NCBI RefSeq assembly: GCF_014529535.1
Contig: NW_023503928.1
Location: forward strand, 60,856 to 124,855
Length of the DNA: 64,000 nucleotides
Origin: Bradysia coprophila
Lineage: Eukaryota; Arthropoda; Insecta; Diptera; Sciaridae
Direction: 5' to 3'
Shown here: piece by piece, positions 46,005 through 56,688 of the stretch
Layout of the letters: each line of letters begins with the position of its first letter
Numbering within the stretch: the stretch's first letter is position 1
The notes under the pieces: generated by a model
What the model saw: the letters and a program-made list of their open reading frames with translations, nothing else
Databases searched by the model: none
Told to the model about the DNA's origin: nothing
Program-made: the position numbers and the translations under genes

Positions 46005-46367
46005 CTGTGTTATGCGAATTTAATGACGGTCGTATTACAACCATACAATACACCTTGAGGTCATTGCACCAAATATTGGTTGTTATACAGCAGGGCTTAA
46101 CATTCTAATTTTTTATTTAATCGCTGAAATTAGTAGTCTACCTGCAGGGCTTGACTGGATCGAGAATCGCCTGAATTCACAGTATGGCCACTCCGGGCCT
46201 GTCTGTCCTAGCTTGACATTTATACCTCTTGTACTTAAAAACGCAGTTATCAATTCATGATGGTTCGACCGTTTAAAATGTTGTCTAGGCGAGCTAAGTC
46301 CAACGTCTGCCGCCGTTGATCGTGGCTTGGCTTCGATGTTAATCAAATCTCCATTTTTCTGTTTCAG

Positions 46368-47280
46368 ACACTCTGACGTTAAGGAGTTCCTTTGCTCACA
46401 ATGCGGCAAACAGTTCAAGCGTAAAGATAAATTACGCGAACATCAAATTGCCAAACATTCCGAAGCCGCAGAAAATGCCAAAAAAAACCAACCGATCGAC
46501 CAACGAACCGCACAACTGGACAAATCGGATGTGGTGGTTAAAATTGCACCGCCCGACTACGATCGATTCATTTACAAATGTCACCACTGTTTGTTGGGCT
46601 TCAAACGGCGCGGAATGCTGATCAATCATATGGCCAAACGGCATCCGAAAATCAGCATTGACACGGTGCCCGAACTTAATCTGCCGATTTTGAAGCCACA
46701 GCGGTTTTTCTACTGCGTCTACTGTGAGAAGGTGTACAAAAGCAGTTCGAAGCGAAAAAATCATATTTTGAAGTATCATCCGGGTGAAGATTTGCCCCAA
46801 TCGGCTCGATCGAAAATGTCCAGTGAAGGGGAAAATCAGAATCTCAGCTATTCGGAGGTGGTAGGTAGTGTTACGCTATCACCACAACGATGTCTGTGGT
46901 GTCACAAGCAATATGCAACACGTACGCGACTTTTGCTGCATCAGCGTAAGTCACACAGCGACAATTTGAATGCCATTGCCATGGGCGCTCGATTGAATGA
47001 ATTGGACGATGGCAAACCGAATTTCATTCCGCACGAAACCGAACCGGAAAATAAACTGTTGAAGCTATCGTCAGCCGCACTGGAGGCGTCGCTAAAGGAC
47101 GATTTCCACTTCTTGGACGACAACAGTTCGGCGTTGTCGAAAATCGATGTTAATTTCAAAGTGGTCGGTGAATTCGTTGATTCGTCCAGCGGATCGAATG
47201 TGGACGTTCAACGTTTACCGCAACTTTTCGAGGGTATTGATTGTTTGAATCTGAAGCCAAGAGACAATGAGGAGACATGA
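46368..47280 (+). CDS. PRDM10: Second copy of the PRDM10 terminal exon, intact
   Basis: Encodes fingers 8-11 and the C-terminal tail, and begins with the His that completes finger 7. The acceptor TTTTCTGTTTCAG and the entry phase (2) are identical to exon 8 at 29374, so transcripts reading past the first poly(A) site could splice exon 7 (ending 16542) to this exon and yield a 1026-residue protein. Protein differences from copy A are confined to the linker between fingers 8 and 9: NQPIDQRTAQLDKSD replaces NQSIDQRSAQPD, a net gain of three residues. At least five other base changes in the exon are synonymous. No start codon or promoter of its own is evident. It is either an alternative terminal exon, a non-expressed duplicate, or an allelic copy misplaced in assembly. 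Confidence 0.8.
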
Positions 47281-47422
47281 TGACGAAGGGGGAAATTACT
47301 TGATGGGAAGGAGGCTTCGAGCAATGTAAAAACAATCCCAGAAAGGAAAGATTAGCTACCTAGCTTGTACATTATACAAACGAACATTTATCATCCAGGT
47401 GACAAGTGTTGCGCTGCAGATT

Positions 47423-47428
47423 AATAAA
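47423..47428 (+). terminator. Poly(A) signal, PRDM10 terminal exon copy B
   Basis: AATAAA 142 bases after the stop codon, same context as copy A. Confidence 0.55.
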
Positions 47429-48729
47429 CACGAAAATAATTTTAACATTTTTGATTGTTCCGTTGAGTTTTCATTGACTCCATTACCAATAGAGAGACCT
47501 ATAGTTGAAAAGCCCTTCCACGAAGTTATGAACTGGAACACTCACATTAAACACTTCATAGTTCTTAGCCTGGTGGAGTTTAGGACACATTTGAATGACG
47601 AACGTGGATGTGGTCGAGATCTTCCTAATACGATTTTGGTTTCGATTTAAACTGGCCAACAACTTCCGTTTCCTATCCAAAATTAGCAAGAAAAAATATT
47701 GAACTTGCGTCACGTCCGCTAACACCGAGTCTAACACGCGGGTATGAACCTTTGCGAATAACTGATCTCACTGGCTGGTAAGTATGTGTATATGTTTGGT
47801 GCTTAGGGACGATTTTTGGGTAAACATTTTCCTACATTTAACGCCGACCCAATGCCAGTGTAACCATTTACAGACGCTAAACATGATTATCGAATCTTCT
47901 ACTTCATCATGTCTGGAGCGTTAGCGGAGGACTTGACGCAGTCTAACTTCCAAAAAAAGAACGAAGAAAATTTTTTGAGACGCGGCAACTATATCTAGGC
48001 GAGAATTTAAGTTCCTTTCCTTTGGCCTGTATCACCACAAATCCTATTCTATCTTAATCGCGCTTCAAATACGAGCAAAACGAGCTATCACTCGACTATG
48101 TAGCTTTAAAATTACCGGAGATACATCGTTTTGAAATTGGTCACTTTTCATACAAATTACACCAAATTGACTTTTCCCAAACAATCAAAATCTTTCAACT
48201 TACTCTGTATGTTTCTATATATCTATCTATCTATCGACGGACGATCTCGGAAACTAGTCAGCCAATCTCCATGAAATTTTGCAGGAACCTCAGGGTGGGC
48301 ATAAAAATGAAATTGTGATACGCCATTACCCCAGGAAAAACCAGAATTTTGTTTTATTGGCCTCGAAGTGGTTTCTGAGTGTGGTTTTCGAGGGTCGGGA
48401 ACGCGATTTTGGCTGTAGCTTAGCTGTATTGAAACCTACAGAGGCGTGCGACCCATCAAATGAAAGGTATTCGTAACACGATTCGAACAAAAAAATAATT
48501 ACAAAAATCGGGTTAGATTCGTTTGAGCTAGAGTGATTAGAGTGACCAAATTTTGAGCGTAGGATGAAAGGAATAATATTTTTTTGGGTTATGAGAGATA
48601 GGGAATTACTTTCTTCGGCAAAGTCTCAGCGTTTTACGAGTATTTGCGAAAAATTCGAAAGTTGGAAATGGAGTCAATTGGAGTTTTGAAGATATTTCTT
48701 GAATGGTGGCAGATAGAGAATTACTTTCT

Positions 48730-49215
48730 TCGTCAAATTTTCGAATTTCGTCAAATTTTCGAATTTCGTCAAATTTTCGAATTTCGTCAAATTTTCGATT
48801 TTCATCAAATTTTCGATTTTCGTCAAATTTTCGATTTTCGACAAATTTTCGATTTTCGTCAAATTTTCGATTTTCGTCAAATTTTCAATTTTCGTTAAAT
48901 TTTCGATTTTCGTCAAATGTTTGATTTTCGTCAAATTTTCGATTTTCGTCAAATTTTCGATTTTCGTCAAATTTTCAATTTTCGTCAAATTTTCAATTTT
49001 CGTTAAATTTTCGAATTTCGTCAAATTTTCGAATTTCGTCAAATTTTCGATTTTCGTCAAATTTTCAATTTTCGTTAGATTTTCGATTTTCGTCAAATTT
49101 TCGATTTTCGTCAAATTTTCAATTTTCGTTAAATTTTCGAATTTCGTCAAATTTTCGATTTTCGCCAAATTTTCGATTTTCGCCAAATTTTCAAATTTTG
49201 CCAAATTTCCGAATT
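48730..49215. repeat. 18 bp tandem repeat, about 27 units
   Basis: TTTTCGTCAAATTTTCGA and variants (TTCGAATTTCGTC, TTTTCAATTTTCG, CGCCAAATTTTC). Because 18 is a multiple of three, both strands stay open for over 100 codons (IENLTK on minus, FVKFSI and FRQIFD on plus); these are not genes. Copy A has about 6 units. Confidence 0.95.
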
Positions 49216-49334
49216 TCTGTTATAAACTGTTATAAAAAGCAGCGTTGACTACACTTCTAAAACGACTGATATCCCAACAAAAATCTCTTCGAGAAAAGTG
49301 TGACGCAGTCTTTGAAATACAATTTCTAAAATGA

Positions 49335-52321
49335 AAATGAAAATGTCCCAGAAAATCAAAGTCAAAATCAAAAAGTTTCCTTCTGCGAACGATCACTTTC
49401 TAGTGATGAAGATGAATATTTCAGTTGTCCGTATTGCACAGAAGATCGGAGTTTTCCAACGTTAAGAGGTTTAAATGTTCATATTGGAAAGAAGCATAAG
49501 GGTAAGAAGAAAATTACGCTAGACCAACTCGAATATGAAGACATCAACATCAATGAATATGATCTCGACGATTTTGGTTTACTACTAGCATTACTGAGAA
49601 AAACTACACCAACATTAAGACGATGTCCAAAAGGAGCTCGACCGTATTTAGCTAGTACATTGACCAATGTTATTAACAATTGTATCAGATCAAACAATGA
49701 ACAGTCGTGGAATGCTTTATTGCTTTTCCCTTACACAACGTTGAGATTACCTGAAGAAACTGAAAATGTTACCAACCTTACGACCTTTGTGCGGCAAAAT
49801 ATTCAACTGTGGAACGAAAATAAGATTAATGTTTCACCCCGAACAGAATCCAAAACAAAAGCATTCAATACAACCAATGACAACAATGACAAATTTTTTT
49901 CGAAAAAAGTTGAGGCAAAATTATCAGATGGTGATGTCAGTGGTGCATTACGGTTAATCGTTTCCGATGATATAATTGCACCAAACAATCAAGAAACTTT
50001 GGATGCTCTCAAACAAAAACACCCGATGCATCCAGAGCCGACCAATTTTCCAGAACATACAATCGACGTAGCCCAAATGATCCCAATTGAAGAAGAAGTT
50101 TCCAGAGCAATAATGTCCTTCAGGAAAGGTTCTGCCGGGGGTTTGGATAGTTTGAGACCCCAAATTTTGAAAGATCTATTGCATGTCCAAAATGGTGACG
50201 CAGGTCAAAAATTATTGGAAGCCATAACAGCTTTATCAACTGTAATTTTGAGCGGAGAAGTTCCATCTACCATTTGTCCATATTTATATGGAGCATCATT
50301 GACTGCCTTGATGAAAAAAACAGGAGGAATACGACCGATTGCAGTTGGAAACATATGGAGACGAATTTCGGCTAAAATTGCATGTCGAAAAGTGTCTTCA
50401 GTTCTATCAAACTTATTCCTTCCAAAGCAGTTAGGAGTTGGCATACAAAATGGTGCAGAAGCTGGCGCTCATGCGGCAAGAATTTACTACACATCACGGC
50501 ATAACGGCGTCCGAGTGTTCTTGAAAATAGATGTTAAAAATGCCTTTAACGAAATCCGTAGAGATGCCTTGCTTTGGAAAGTGAGATCCAATGTGCCAGA
50601 AATATATAAATTCGTCGAACAATGCTATAGACATCCGACCAACGTTTACTACAGAGACAACGTCATTTTATCACAACGAGGAGTCCATCAAGGAGATCCA
50701 CTTGGACCAGCTTTGTTTTGTCTTGTCATTCAAGATATAATTTCGTCCCTGCAAGACCTGGATTTAAATTTATGGTACTTAGATGATGGAACAATTGCTG
50801 GCTCACCCAATAATGTTTTGAAAGCCTTCAAAACAATCATACACATGTCAAAAGAAATTGGATTGGAATTGAATTATGCAAAATGTGAATTTTCAATTTT
50901 AGAATCAGAAACGGAAGAATCAAAGATTGAAATAGAACATCAATTCAAGTCAATTGCAGAGGGCATTCAAACAATGAAACCTGAAAATGAATTCTTATTG
51001 GGAAGTCCATTAACTGATGCCGCTTCAACATTATGTCTGAACAAAAAAATTCTGGACTTACAGAAGTTGACAAAGAGACTCAAGAACATAAGCATGCACA
51101 GCGCCTATTATTTGTTAAGAATGTCCATTACGACTCCACGTTTAATTTTCTTTCTACGAGGATCACCCATGTGGCGTAATGAATCGGGCTTATTACAGTA
51201 CGACGAAGTCTTAAAAAATGCTATTGAAAGTATCTTCAATATTGAACTAAGTGATAAAGCTTGGATCGAATCCTCATTACCGATAAAGAAAGGTGGAATT
51301 GGAATACGTCATGCGTCCGACATTGCTCTACCATGTTTTCTATCGTCATTGTATAATGTTTCCGCTCTGTTGGATCAACTGTTACCTGAAAATTACCGAC
51401 TAGTTGATATGACAAAAGTGGAATCAGAAGATCATTGGTGTGGAAAATTTGGAGAACTTCCAGAGGAATCGCTACGTATTTATCAAGGCGTGTGGGAATC
51501 TTACGAAATTAATCAGAAAATCGAAAATCTTAGACAACAGTTGAACGTTGCAGTGGACAAAGCTCGATTTTTGGCCAATTCGTCGAAAGAATCCGGCGCT
51601 TGGTTACACAGTTTACCGTCACCGCAATTAGGAACTCATTTGAATAATGATGAGTTTCGCATATCAATCGGTTTACGTCTTGGCGTTGCAATTGTTCAAC
51701 CCCATAAATGTGTGTGTGGTACGAAAGTTAACAAGTACGGCAGACATGGATTATCATGCAGCAAAGCATCCGGCACACTTCCACGACATGGATCAGGAAA
51801 TGATTTAATTCAACGAGCATTCCGATCAGCTGAAATTCCTTGCAAACGTGAACCTACTGGTTGCTCCCGACCAGATGGTAAGAAACCCGACGGGTTGACT
51901 CTCGTACCTTGGGAGAAGGGTAAATCACTCCTATGGGATTATACTTGTGTAGACACTTTTGCGAACTCGTATGTGAACAGAACGGCACGTGAATTAGGTT
52001 GGGCAGCGAAAAAAGCAGAAGCTGATAAATTTGATCATTACACCGATTTGATGAGCCAATTCATATTCGTTCCGATTGCAACGGAAACCTCTGGCGTGAT
52101 TGGCAAATGCGGTTTAGATTTAATTAAAAAAATTGGCAGCAGAATTACGGAAAAAACACATGAAAAACGAGCGACGAACTACCTAATTCAAAGATTAGGG
52201 TTGGTTATTCAACGTGGCAATGTTGCGTCCATTTTAGGAACATTACCACATTCAAAGGATTTAAATGAAATACATTATTTGTAAACTAATTTTGTTAAAG
52301 AACGTATAAATAAAGGCCTAA
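49335..52321 (+). mobile_element. 5'-truncated(?) retroelement with 9 bp target duplication
   Basis: CTAAAATGA occurs at 49326-49334 and 52322-52330 on either side. The related copy at 26988-27290 has the unfilled site (TTTCTAAAATGAATGATATC on its minus strand), so 49335-52321 is an insertion with a 9 bp (or 10 bp) target duplication. It consists almost only of one open frame, with a 37-base tail after the stop containing AATAAA (52309-52314) and ending AAGGCCTAA without poly(A). No LTRs or own TIRs. Confidence 0.85.
49336..52284 (+). CDS. Reverse transcriptase plus restriction-like endonuclease protein of a non-LTR-type retroelement
   Basis: 982 codons without a stop. Order of domains: C2H2 finger (C31, C34, H49, H54); reverse transcriptase with GGIRPIAVGN, LKIDVKNAFNEI (Asp 399), QRGVHQGDPLGPALF and the active site WYLDDGT (Asp 483/484), GLELNYAKCE; zinc knuckle CVCGTKVNKYGRHGLSC (Cys 792, Cys 794, His 804, Cys 808); and a PD-(D/E)XK-like nuclease, RPDGKKPDG (Asp 847, Asp 852) with LLWDYTCVDT (Asp 868). 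This order (N-terminal finger, RT, knuckle, nuclease) is that of R2-type elements, which copy RNA at a nick made by the nuclease. The frame is open from the first base of the insertion and its first in-frame ATG is only at 50026, so the 5' end is probably missing; an out-of-frame ATG at 49337 is the alternative. All catalytic motifs look intact, so the insertion is recent. Clade assignment needs a tree. Confidence 0.88.
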   Translation, partial: NENVPENQSQNQKVSFCERSLSSDEDEYFSCPYCTEDRSFPTLRGLNVHIGKKHKGKKKITLDQLEYEDININEYDLDDFGLLLALLRKTTPTLRRCPKGARPYLASTLTNVINNCIRSNNEQSWNALLLFPYTTLRLPEETENVTNLTTFVRQNIQLWNENKINVSPRTESKTKAFNTTNDNNDKFFSKKVEAKLSDGDVSGALRLIVSDDIIAPNNQETLDALKQKHPMHPEPTNFPEHTIDVAQMIPIEEEVSRAIMSFRKGSAGGLDSLRPQILKDLLHVQNGDAGQKLLEAITALSTVILSGEVPSTICPYLYGASLTALMKKTGGIRPIAVGNIWRRISAKIACRKVSSVLSNLFLPKQLGVGIQNGAEAGAHAARIYYTSRHNGVRVFLKIDVKNAFNEIRRDALLWKVRSNVPEIYKFVEQCYRHPTNVYYRDNVILSQRGVHQGDPLGPALFCLVIQDIISSLQDLDLNLWYLDDGTIAGSPNNVLKAFKTIIHMSKEIGLELNYAKCEFSILESETEESKIEIEHQFKSIAEGIQTMKPENEFLLGSPLTDAASTLCLNKKILDLQKLTKRLKNISMHSAYYLLRMSITTPRLIFFLRGSPMWRNESGLLQYDEVLKNAIESIFNIELSDKAWIESSLPIKKGGIGIRHASDIALPCFLSSLYNVSALLDQLLPENYRLVDMTKVESEDHWCGKFGELPEESLRIYQGVWESYEINQKIENLRQQLNVAVDKARFLANSSKESGAWLHSLPSPQLGTHLNNDEFRISIGLRLGVAIVQPHKCVCGTKVNKYGRHGLSCSKASGTLPRHGSGNDLIQRAFRSAEIPCKREPTGCSRPDGKKPDGLTLVPWEKGKSLLWDYTCVDTFANSYVNRTARELGWAAKKAEADKFDHYTDLMSQFIFVPIATETSGVIGKCGLDLIKKIGSRITEKTHEKRATNYLIQRLGLVIQRGNVASILGTLPHSKDLNEIHYL

Positions 52322-52789
52322 CTAAAATGAATGATATCGCTAGAGTTGACGCTTTCAGCTTCGTTACGCAAAAATTAAATTTTACACCCAATTTTAGTTC
52401 AAACAAGCTGGCTTAGTTTTTCTCATCATCTGCCAAATAATTTTTACCAAAAAAAAATTTGACTGGAAACAACCAAAATTTTACCAAAAAAATCTGCGTC
52501 GCAAAGTGGCAAATGTTCAGGAACAGACCAGCAAGAAAATTTATCTGCCACATGCGACGCAGATTTTTTTGGTAAAATTTTGGTTGTTTCCAGTCTAAAT
52601 TTTTTTTGGTAAAAATTATTTGGCAGATGATGAGAAAAACTAAGCCAGCTTGTTTGAACTAAAATTGGGTGTAAAATTTAATGTTTGCGTAACGAAGCTG
52701 AAAGCGTCAACTCTAGCGATATCAATGAAATTGTACTTCAAAGACTGCGTCACACTTTTCTCGAAGAGATTTTTGTTGGGATTATGTTT

Positions 52790-53968
52790 AACATAAACAT
52801 TGCAATGTAGTACGAATTCATTAACCAAAGCTTACTGTCTCATATTTACGTCGGCAAAAGATGACATGGATGTCGCATCCGTAGAAGGAGTTTTCTGTAG
52901 ATCATTCATGGCATGAACTACGTTTCCTCTTATGTTCTTCTTACGTAATTTGTGATTATACGTAGGGCAGACCTTTTTTATAAATGAAACGGAAATAGAA
53001 ATCCGGACTAAAGATGAATCGTCTATGTGCATGTCCATCGTCCATAAACGTTTATGGATAGATAGAGCAGATGCTAAATATCATATCTCCAAACATGCTC
53101 ATCGTTCATTTATGGATGACTTCTCTGAACATTTCTATGCAGACTAATCGGACAAAAGCTTTAAAACATAATCTGAAAATCTTCAGTCTACTCATTTTCA
53201 CCGTAGACAAATTAATGGAATCTGTACAATGTTATGATAAAGGTGTTCACATTACGCCCGTGCTTTATAAAATAAGCTGCAGCATTATACATAATATGCT
53301 CCTCGGCAGCATCTCAATATCAATTTTTGATTTCAAAGAATCGCACTGATTCAATGAATTCGGGTTTATATTTCTTACATAAGCTGATTGGTGTTAAATC
53401 AAATAGATATGTACACCGAGCATAACATTCTGAAAAGAGTCGATGGAGCGGATAAAAATGTATGCCGGCGACACGCAACAAGAATCTCGTTTTGAACGAA
53501 TTTGACTTTAGAATTTATGAAATTTAAAATTCAATTTAGTCTTCCGAGTCGTTGCATTTATGTTGAAAATATTTTAATACTCGAGCATGTCAACAGTATA
53601 TTAGAGTTTGTTACTTCGTTTGCTCCAAATATTTTCAATAAATTGTTCATTAGCTCGAGCATAAGTATTTTATATCCAGTATTCGATCGATATAGGCCTT
53701 CTTTGTCTCTGTAGAGAACATTTCTGTCCTTAAGCGTACTTAATCGATTGAGAAGTTTTAGGATTTAGGTCTTGGAGCTTTTCGAGAGGCTTTTATCAGA
53801 CATTTTTTGATATTTTCGTGAGACTAAATTGGGTTTGTGAGACTTTTTCGATTCTGTTTTTAGAATTTGTGAGATTTTTCGTTTTTCTTTAGAGTTTACC
53901 ATTAGACTCTTTTTTTGATAATTTTAAGAGTAAGAAAACTCAGAAAAATCTCATAAAAACCTAGAAAA
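52790..53968. other. No convincing gene
   Basis: Several 60-90 codon frames on both strands, none with a recognisable family. An 18 bp perfect palindrome TCCATAAACGTTTATGGA lies at 53040-53057. The last 250 bases have repeated GAGACTTTT / GAGATTTTT words, like 56230-56480. Confidence 0.5.
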
Positions 53969-55200
53969 AAACATAGCTAACGCCGACCCGTACGAAACAC
54001 CTATTCGTATCAAGAGCCTTCAATGTGAAACTCTTCATTTCTCTTACTTCATTTTCTTCTCTGCTGAAAAACTATTCTCCCTTTAAAATCACTTACATTA
54101 TCCACTCTTTGCCTTGTTATCATATACAACTAAATTGCCGGAGGCAATATAGACAGCCCGTACGAAGACAAATTTCATAAATTCCTATTTAAACAGCTAT
54201 ATACCGCTATATTTACCTATATTTCACTATAAATAAACATTTCACAGATAAATATATGCTATTATATAGCTCTATATGCCTGTATATAGCTCTATATGCC
54301 TGTATATAGCTCAATATAGCTGTATATAGGTATATATAGATGACCGTATATGGAATCCCTGAAACCCCACACACATAACAAATTATTTCCATGTTAACAG
54401 AAACTCTCTAAGTATCATTTTTCCCACTTATATCGTTTTACTAAAATCCAATATGGCCGCCGGCAGCCATTTTGTTAGGAGACCGGAAATAGTACCGACG
54501 CTTTACATTCGTTAATACCTTTCAAACAAAAAAAAAATTCATGAAATTCGGTCAAAATTTACTCGAGATATTGACAAAATACTCCACGTTCACTGTACGG
54601 CCGAGTAGCCAGATAAGAGCTCACTCCAAGAGACCTAGCTCACGCTCCGGAAAACATAATTTCATAAAAAATCTCAATCCTATCTAATAAAGCTAAAACA
54701 GACGAAATATGTTCAAATGTGGCCGACCTACAAGCAAAAACTGCTTGCCGCCCTGTGCCTGTTTCACACCAAGAGGTCTAACTCACGAGTCGGTCATCCG
54801 ATTTCCATAAACTTTTTTTTTGTCGATCGGTATTGTAAATACCTTTTATTTGACGTATCACTTACAAGTTTAACGTTTAAATGTCCGGAGATATCTTCGA
54901 AAAACCGTAAAGCACTTATTGGGCCACAGCTCGGGAGGGGTCGATCCAAAATCACTCATCTTCGAACTTAGCCTGTCTTTTGACATTACCAAACGGGAAA
55001 AAAAAAGAATTTTCAAAATCGGATGCGTTTTACTCAAGTTATCGTGCAGACGGACAGACGGACAGACGGACATTTTTTTTTCGCGGATTTGGCATCTCTA
55101 GACAACCACAATAGGTTTATCCTTACTCAGGGAGTCCAATTCGACGTGTTACAAACGTATGCGTAAACCTATAAGACCCCAGTACTTCGTACGGGTCTAA
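53969..55200 (-). mobile_element. Family 2 element, copy B
   Basis: Reverse complement of 8308-9471, with end words AAACATAGCTAACGCC and GTACTTCGTACGGGTCTAA, (CGGA/CAGA)n at about 55046-55070 and a CTATATAGCT stretch at 54190-54345. Slightly longer than copy A (some blocks near 54060 differ). No coding capacity. Confidence 0.75.
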
Positions 55201-56688
55201 AAAATCTCACTGAGACTTCGAAACATTGTCAGAATGTGCTGACTGGCTTCGTGCTACTTAATCCTAACTCTGGGACAGTTGCTCGCTACACATCCGGTTT
55301 TGTATCATCGTTCTACATTTATCCTCCTCACTGTTACATTTGGCCATCATTGAAGTTTTTCTTGCTTATTTTCCTACATTCGAAAATAATTCCAAGGCAA
55401 GTTACATACAGTGCATACATACGTTAAGGTCAACTATGTGCGCACATAACGCGTATGACTGTACTAAATTGTTTAGAATGTGTTTTGATTGTATATTAGA
55501 GTATGTTTGTGGATCAGCTGGTAAAATTCAGCTGTTTCTGATTCTGAACAAGCTTTACGTTTAATAATTGTAGTTACAGTCCCGGAATTATAAGAAGTTA
55601 CGTTTACAATCCAATTCTCCTTAAACAATCCACATGCATTACCAGCGTTACTACAATAAATGTAGTACATTTACGTATGTATATGTATTATAACGTGTAA
55701 ATAGCATGTGGAATGAATAACGTCGATTGGATTGTAATTGTTGAAGATGTAACTTATTATAATTCTTCCACTGTACACCACAGCTGAACACTTTTTTTTT
55801 AAGCGGGACAAGTACATACAAATGTGTAACGTAGCAGTATAGACTTACAACTAAAATGCATTACTATTCAGCTGAGCAGGCCATCTTGTACATAGTGTAG
55901 CTCAATAGACAAAAATACGGGTCAACAGTAGGATAGTACTGTTCAACTACCACGAAAAATGTGCTGCTATACTGTACAAATTCTGGACAAGTACATTTGT
56001 TAGCATAGCAGTACAAAGTACATCTTACTGCACTTAGTATTTATCTGAAATTAGACATCTATGAGTTTTTTATTTGAACATTACTTACAACTGAAGTTTT
56101 TTCCGGTCACCCACCTAAGTATACCTTAGTATACTAACCGCGATTAATGCTTAACCGGAATTGGACTGCTAACTGCTATGACTGCTTGTAGACTTATGAT
56201 TCTTATTTTGAATGTTACTCTGAGTTTTAAGTTAGACTTCCTTTGAGATATTTTTATCAGACTTTCGCTGGAATTTCTATGAGACATTCTGAAATATTTG
56301 TTTGATTTTTTCAAGATCTTTTCTGAGTTTTCTGTTGGATTTTTTTGAGATTTATTTAGTATTTGTTAGATTTTAGCGAGAACTTTTCTGAGTTTTCCCT
56401 TAGACTTTTTTATATTTCTGAGAGTTTTGCAAGTCCCTTTCTGAGTTTCCTGTTAGACTTTTTTTTGAGATTTTTTTGAAATTTTTTATCAGACTTCGCT
56501 GAAATTTTGATGAGACATTCTGAAATATTTGTTAGATTTTTGCTAGAACTTAGACTACTCTGCCAAAGACTCCGAAGCCATCCGAAAAGTTTCGAGCAAA
56601 TACCGCTAACCTGATCCGTAAATGTCAACGGATTGTCCATCCGTCAGGCTGAGATTTTGCACTTTCTTGGAGTGCGTTTGGTCGCACA
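55201..56688. other. Intergenic, nothing recognised
   Basis: AT-rich. 56230-56550 is built of diverged GAGATTTTT / TTAGACTTTT words. No gene seen. Confidence 0.5.

Larger units (their letters stand above)
46005..47522 (+). repeat. Duplicated block, copy B
   Basis: Second copy of the 29011-30519 block in the same orientation. Flanks differ completely on both sides (left CTCTAACCGAC, right AAGTTATGAACTGG), so the duplication is limited to about 1.5 kb. Confidence 0.93.
49271..52783. mobile_element. Foldback element interrupted by a retroelement
   Basis: Outer arms 49271-49334 and about 52735-52783 are inverted repeats (ATCCCAACAAAAATCTC...). The inner foldback 52331-52728 has ~165 bp arms (GATATCGCTAGAGTTGACGC ... 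GCGTCAACTCTAGCGATATC) around a ~60 bp loop. Without the inserted 49335-52321 segment the element would be about 0.5 kb. It is related to the foldbacks at 16709-17150 and 26988-27290. Confidence 0.8.
47906..52785 (+). repeat. Composite dispersed repeat, copy B (complete, with retroelement)
   Basis: Same series as 24384-27290 but with the 108 bp segment (ending CTATCTATCGACGGACG), the empty hAT site at 48383-48390, a much longer 18 bp array, and a full foldback carrying a retroelement. The comparison of the two copies defines the insertions in each. Confidence 0.75.

Noticed and set aside
48674..49235. Long frames of IENLTK (minus) and FVKFSI (plus) repeats
   Set aside because: Products of an 18 bp repeat whose length is a multiple of three; both strands are open for the same trivial reason.
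53071..53349. Plus-strand 92-codon frame
   Set aside because: No recognisable family, and the opposite strand carries comparable short frames; left as unassigned.
53560..53710. Minus-strand stretch (SNTGYKILMLELMNNLLKIF) faintly like the segment after the haem cysteine in P450s
   Set aside because: No Cys ligand, no neighbouring P450 motifs, and stops nearby; similarity too weak.
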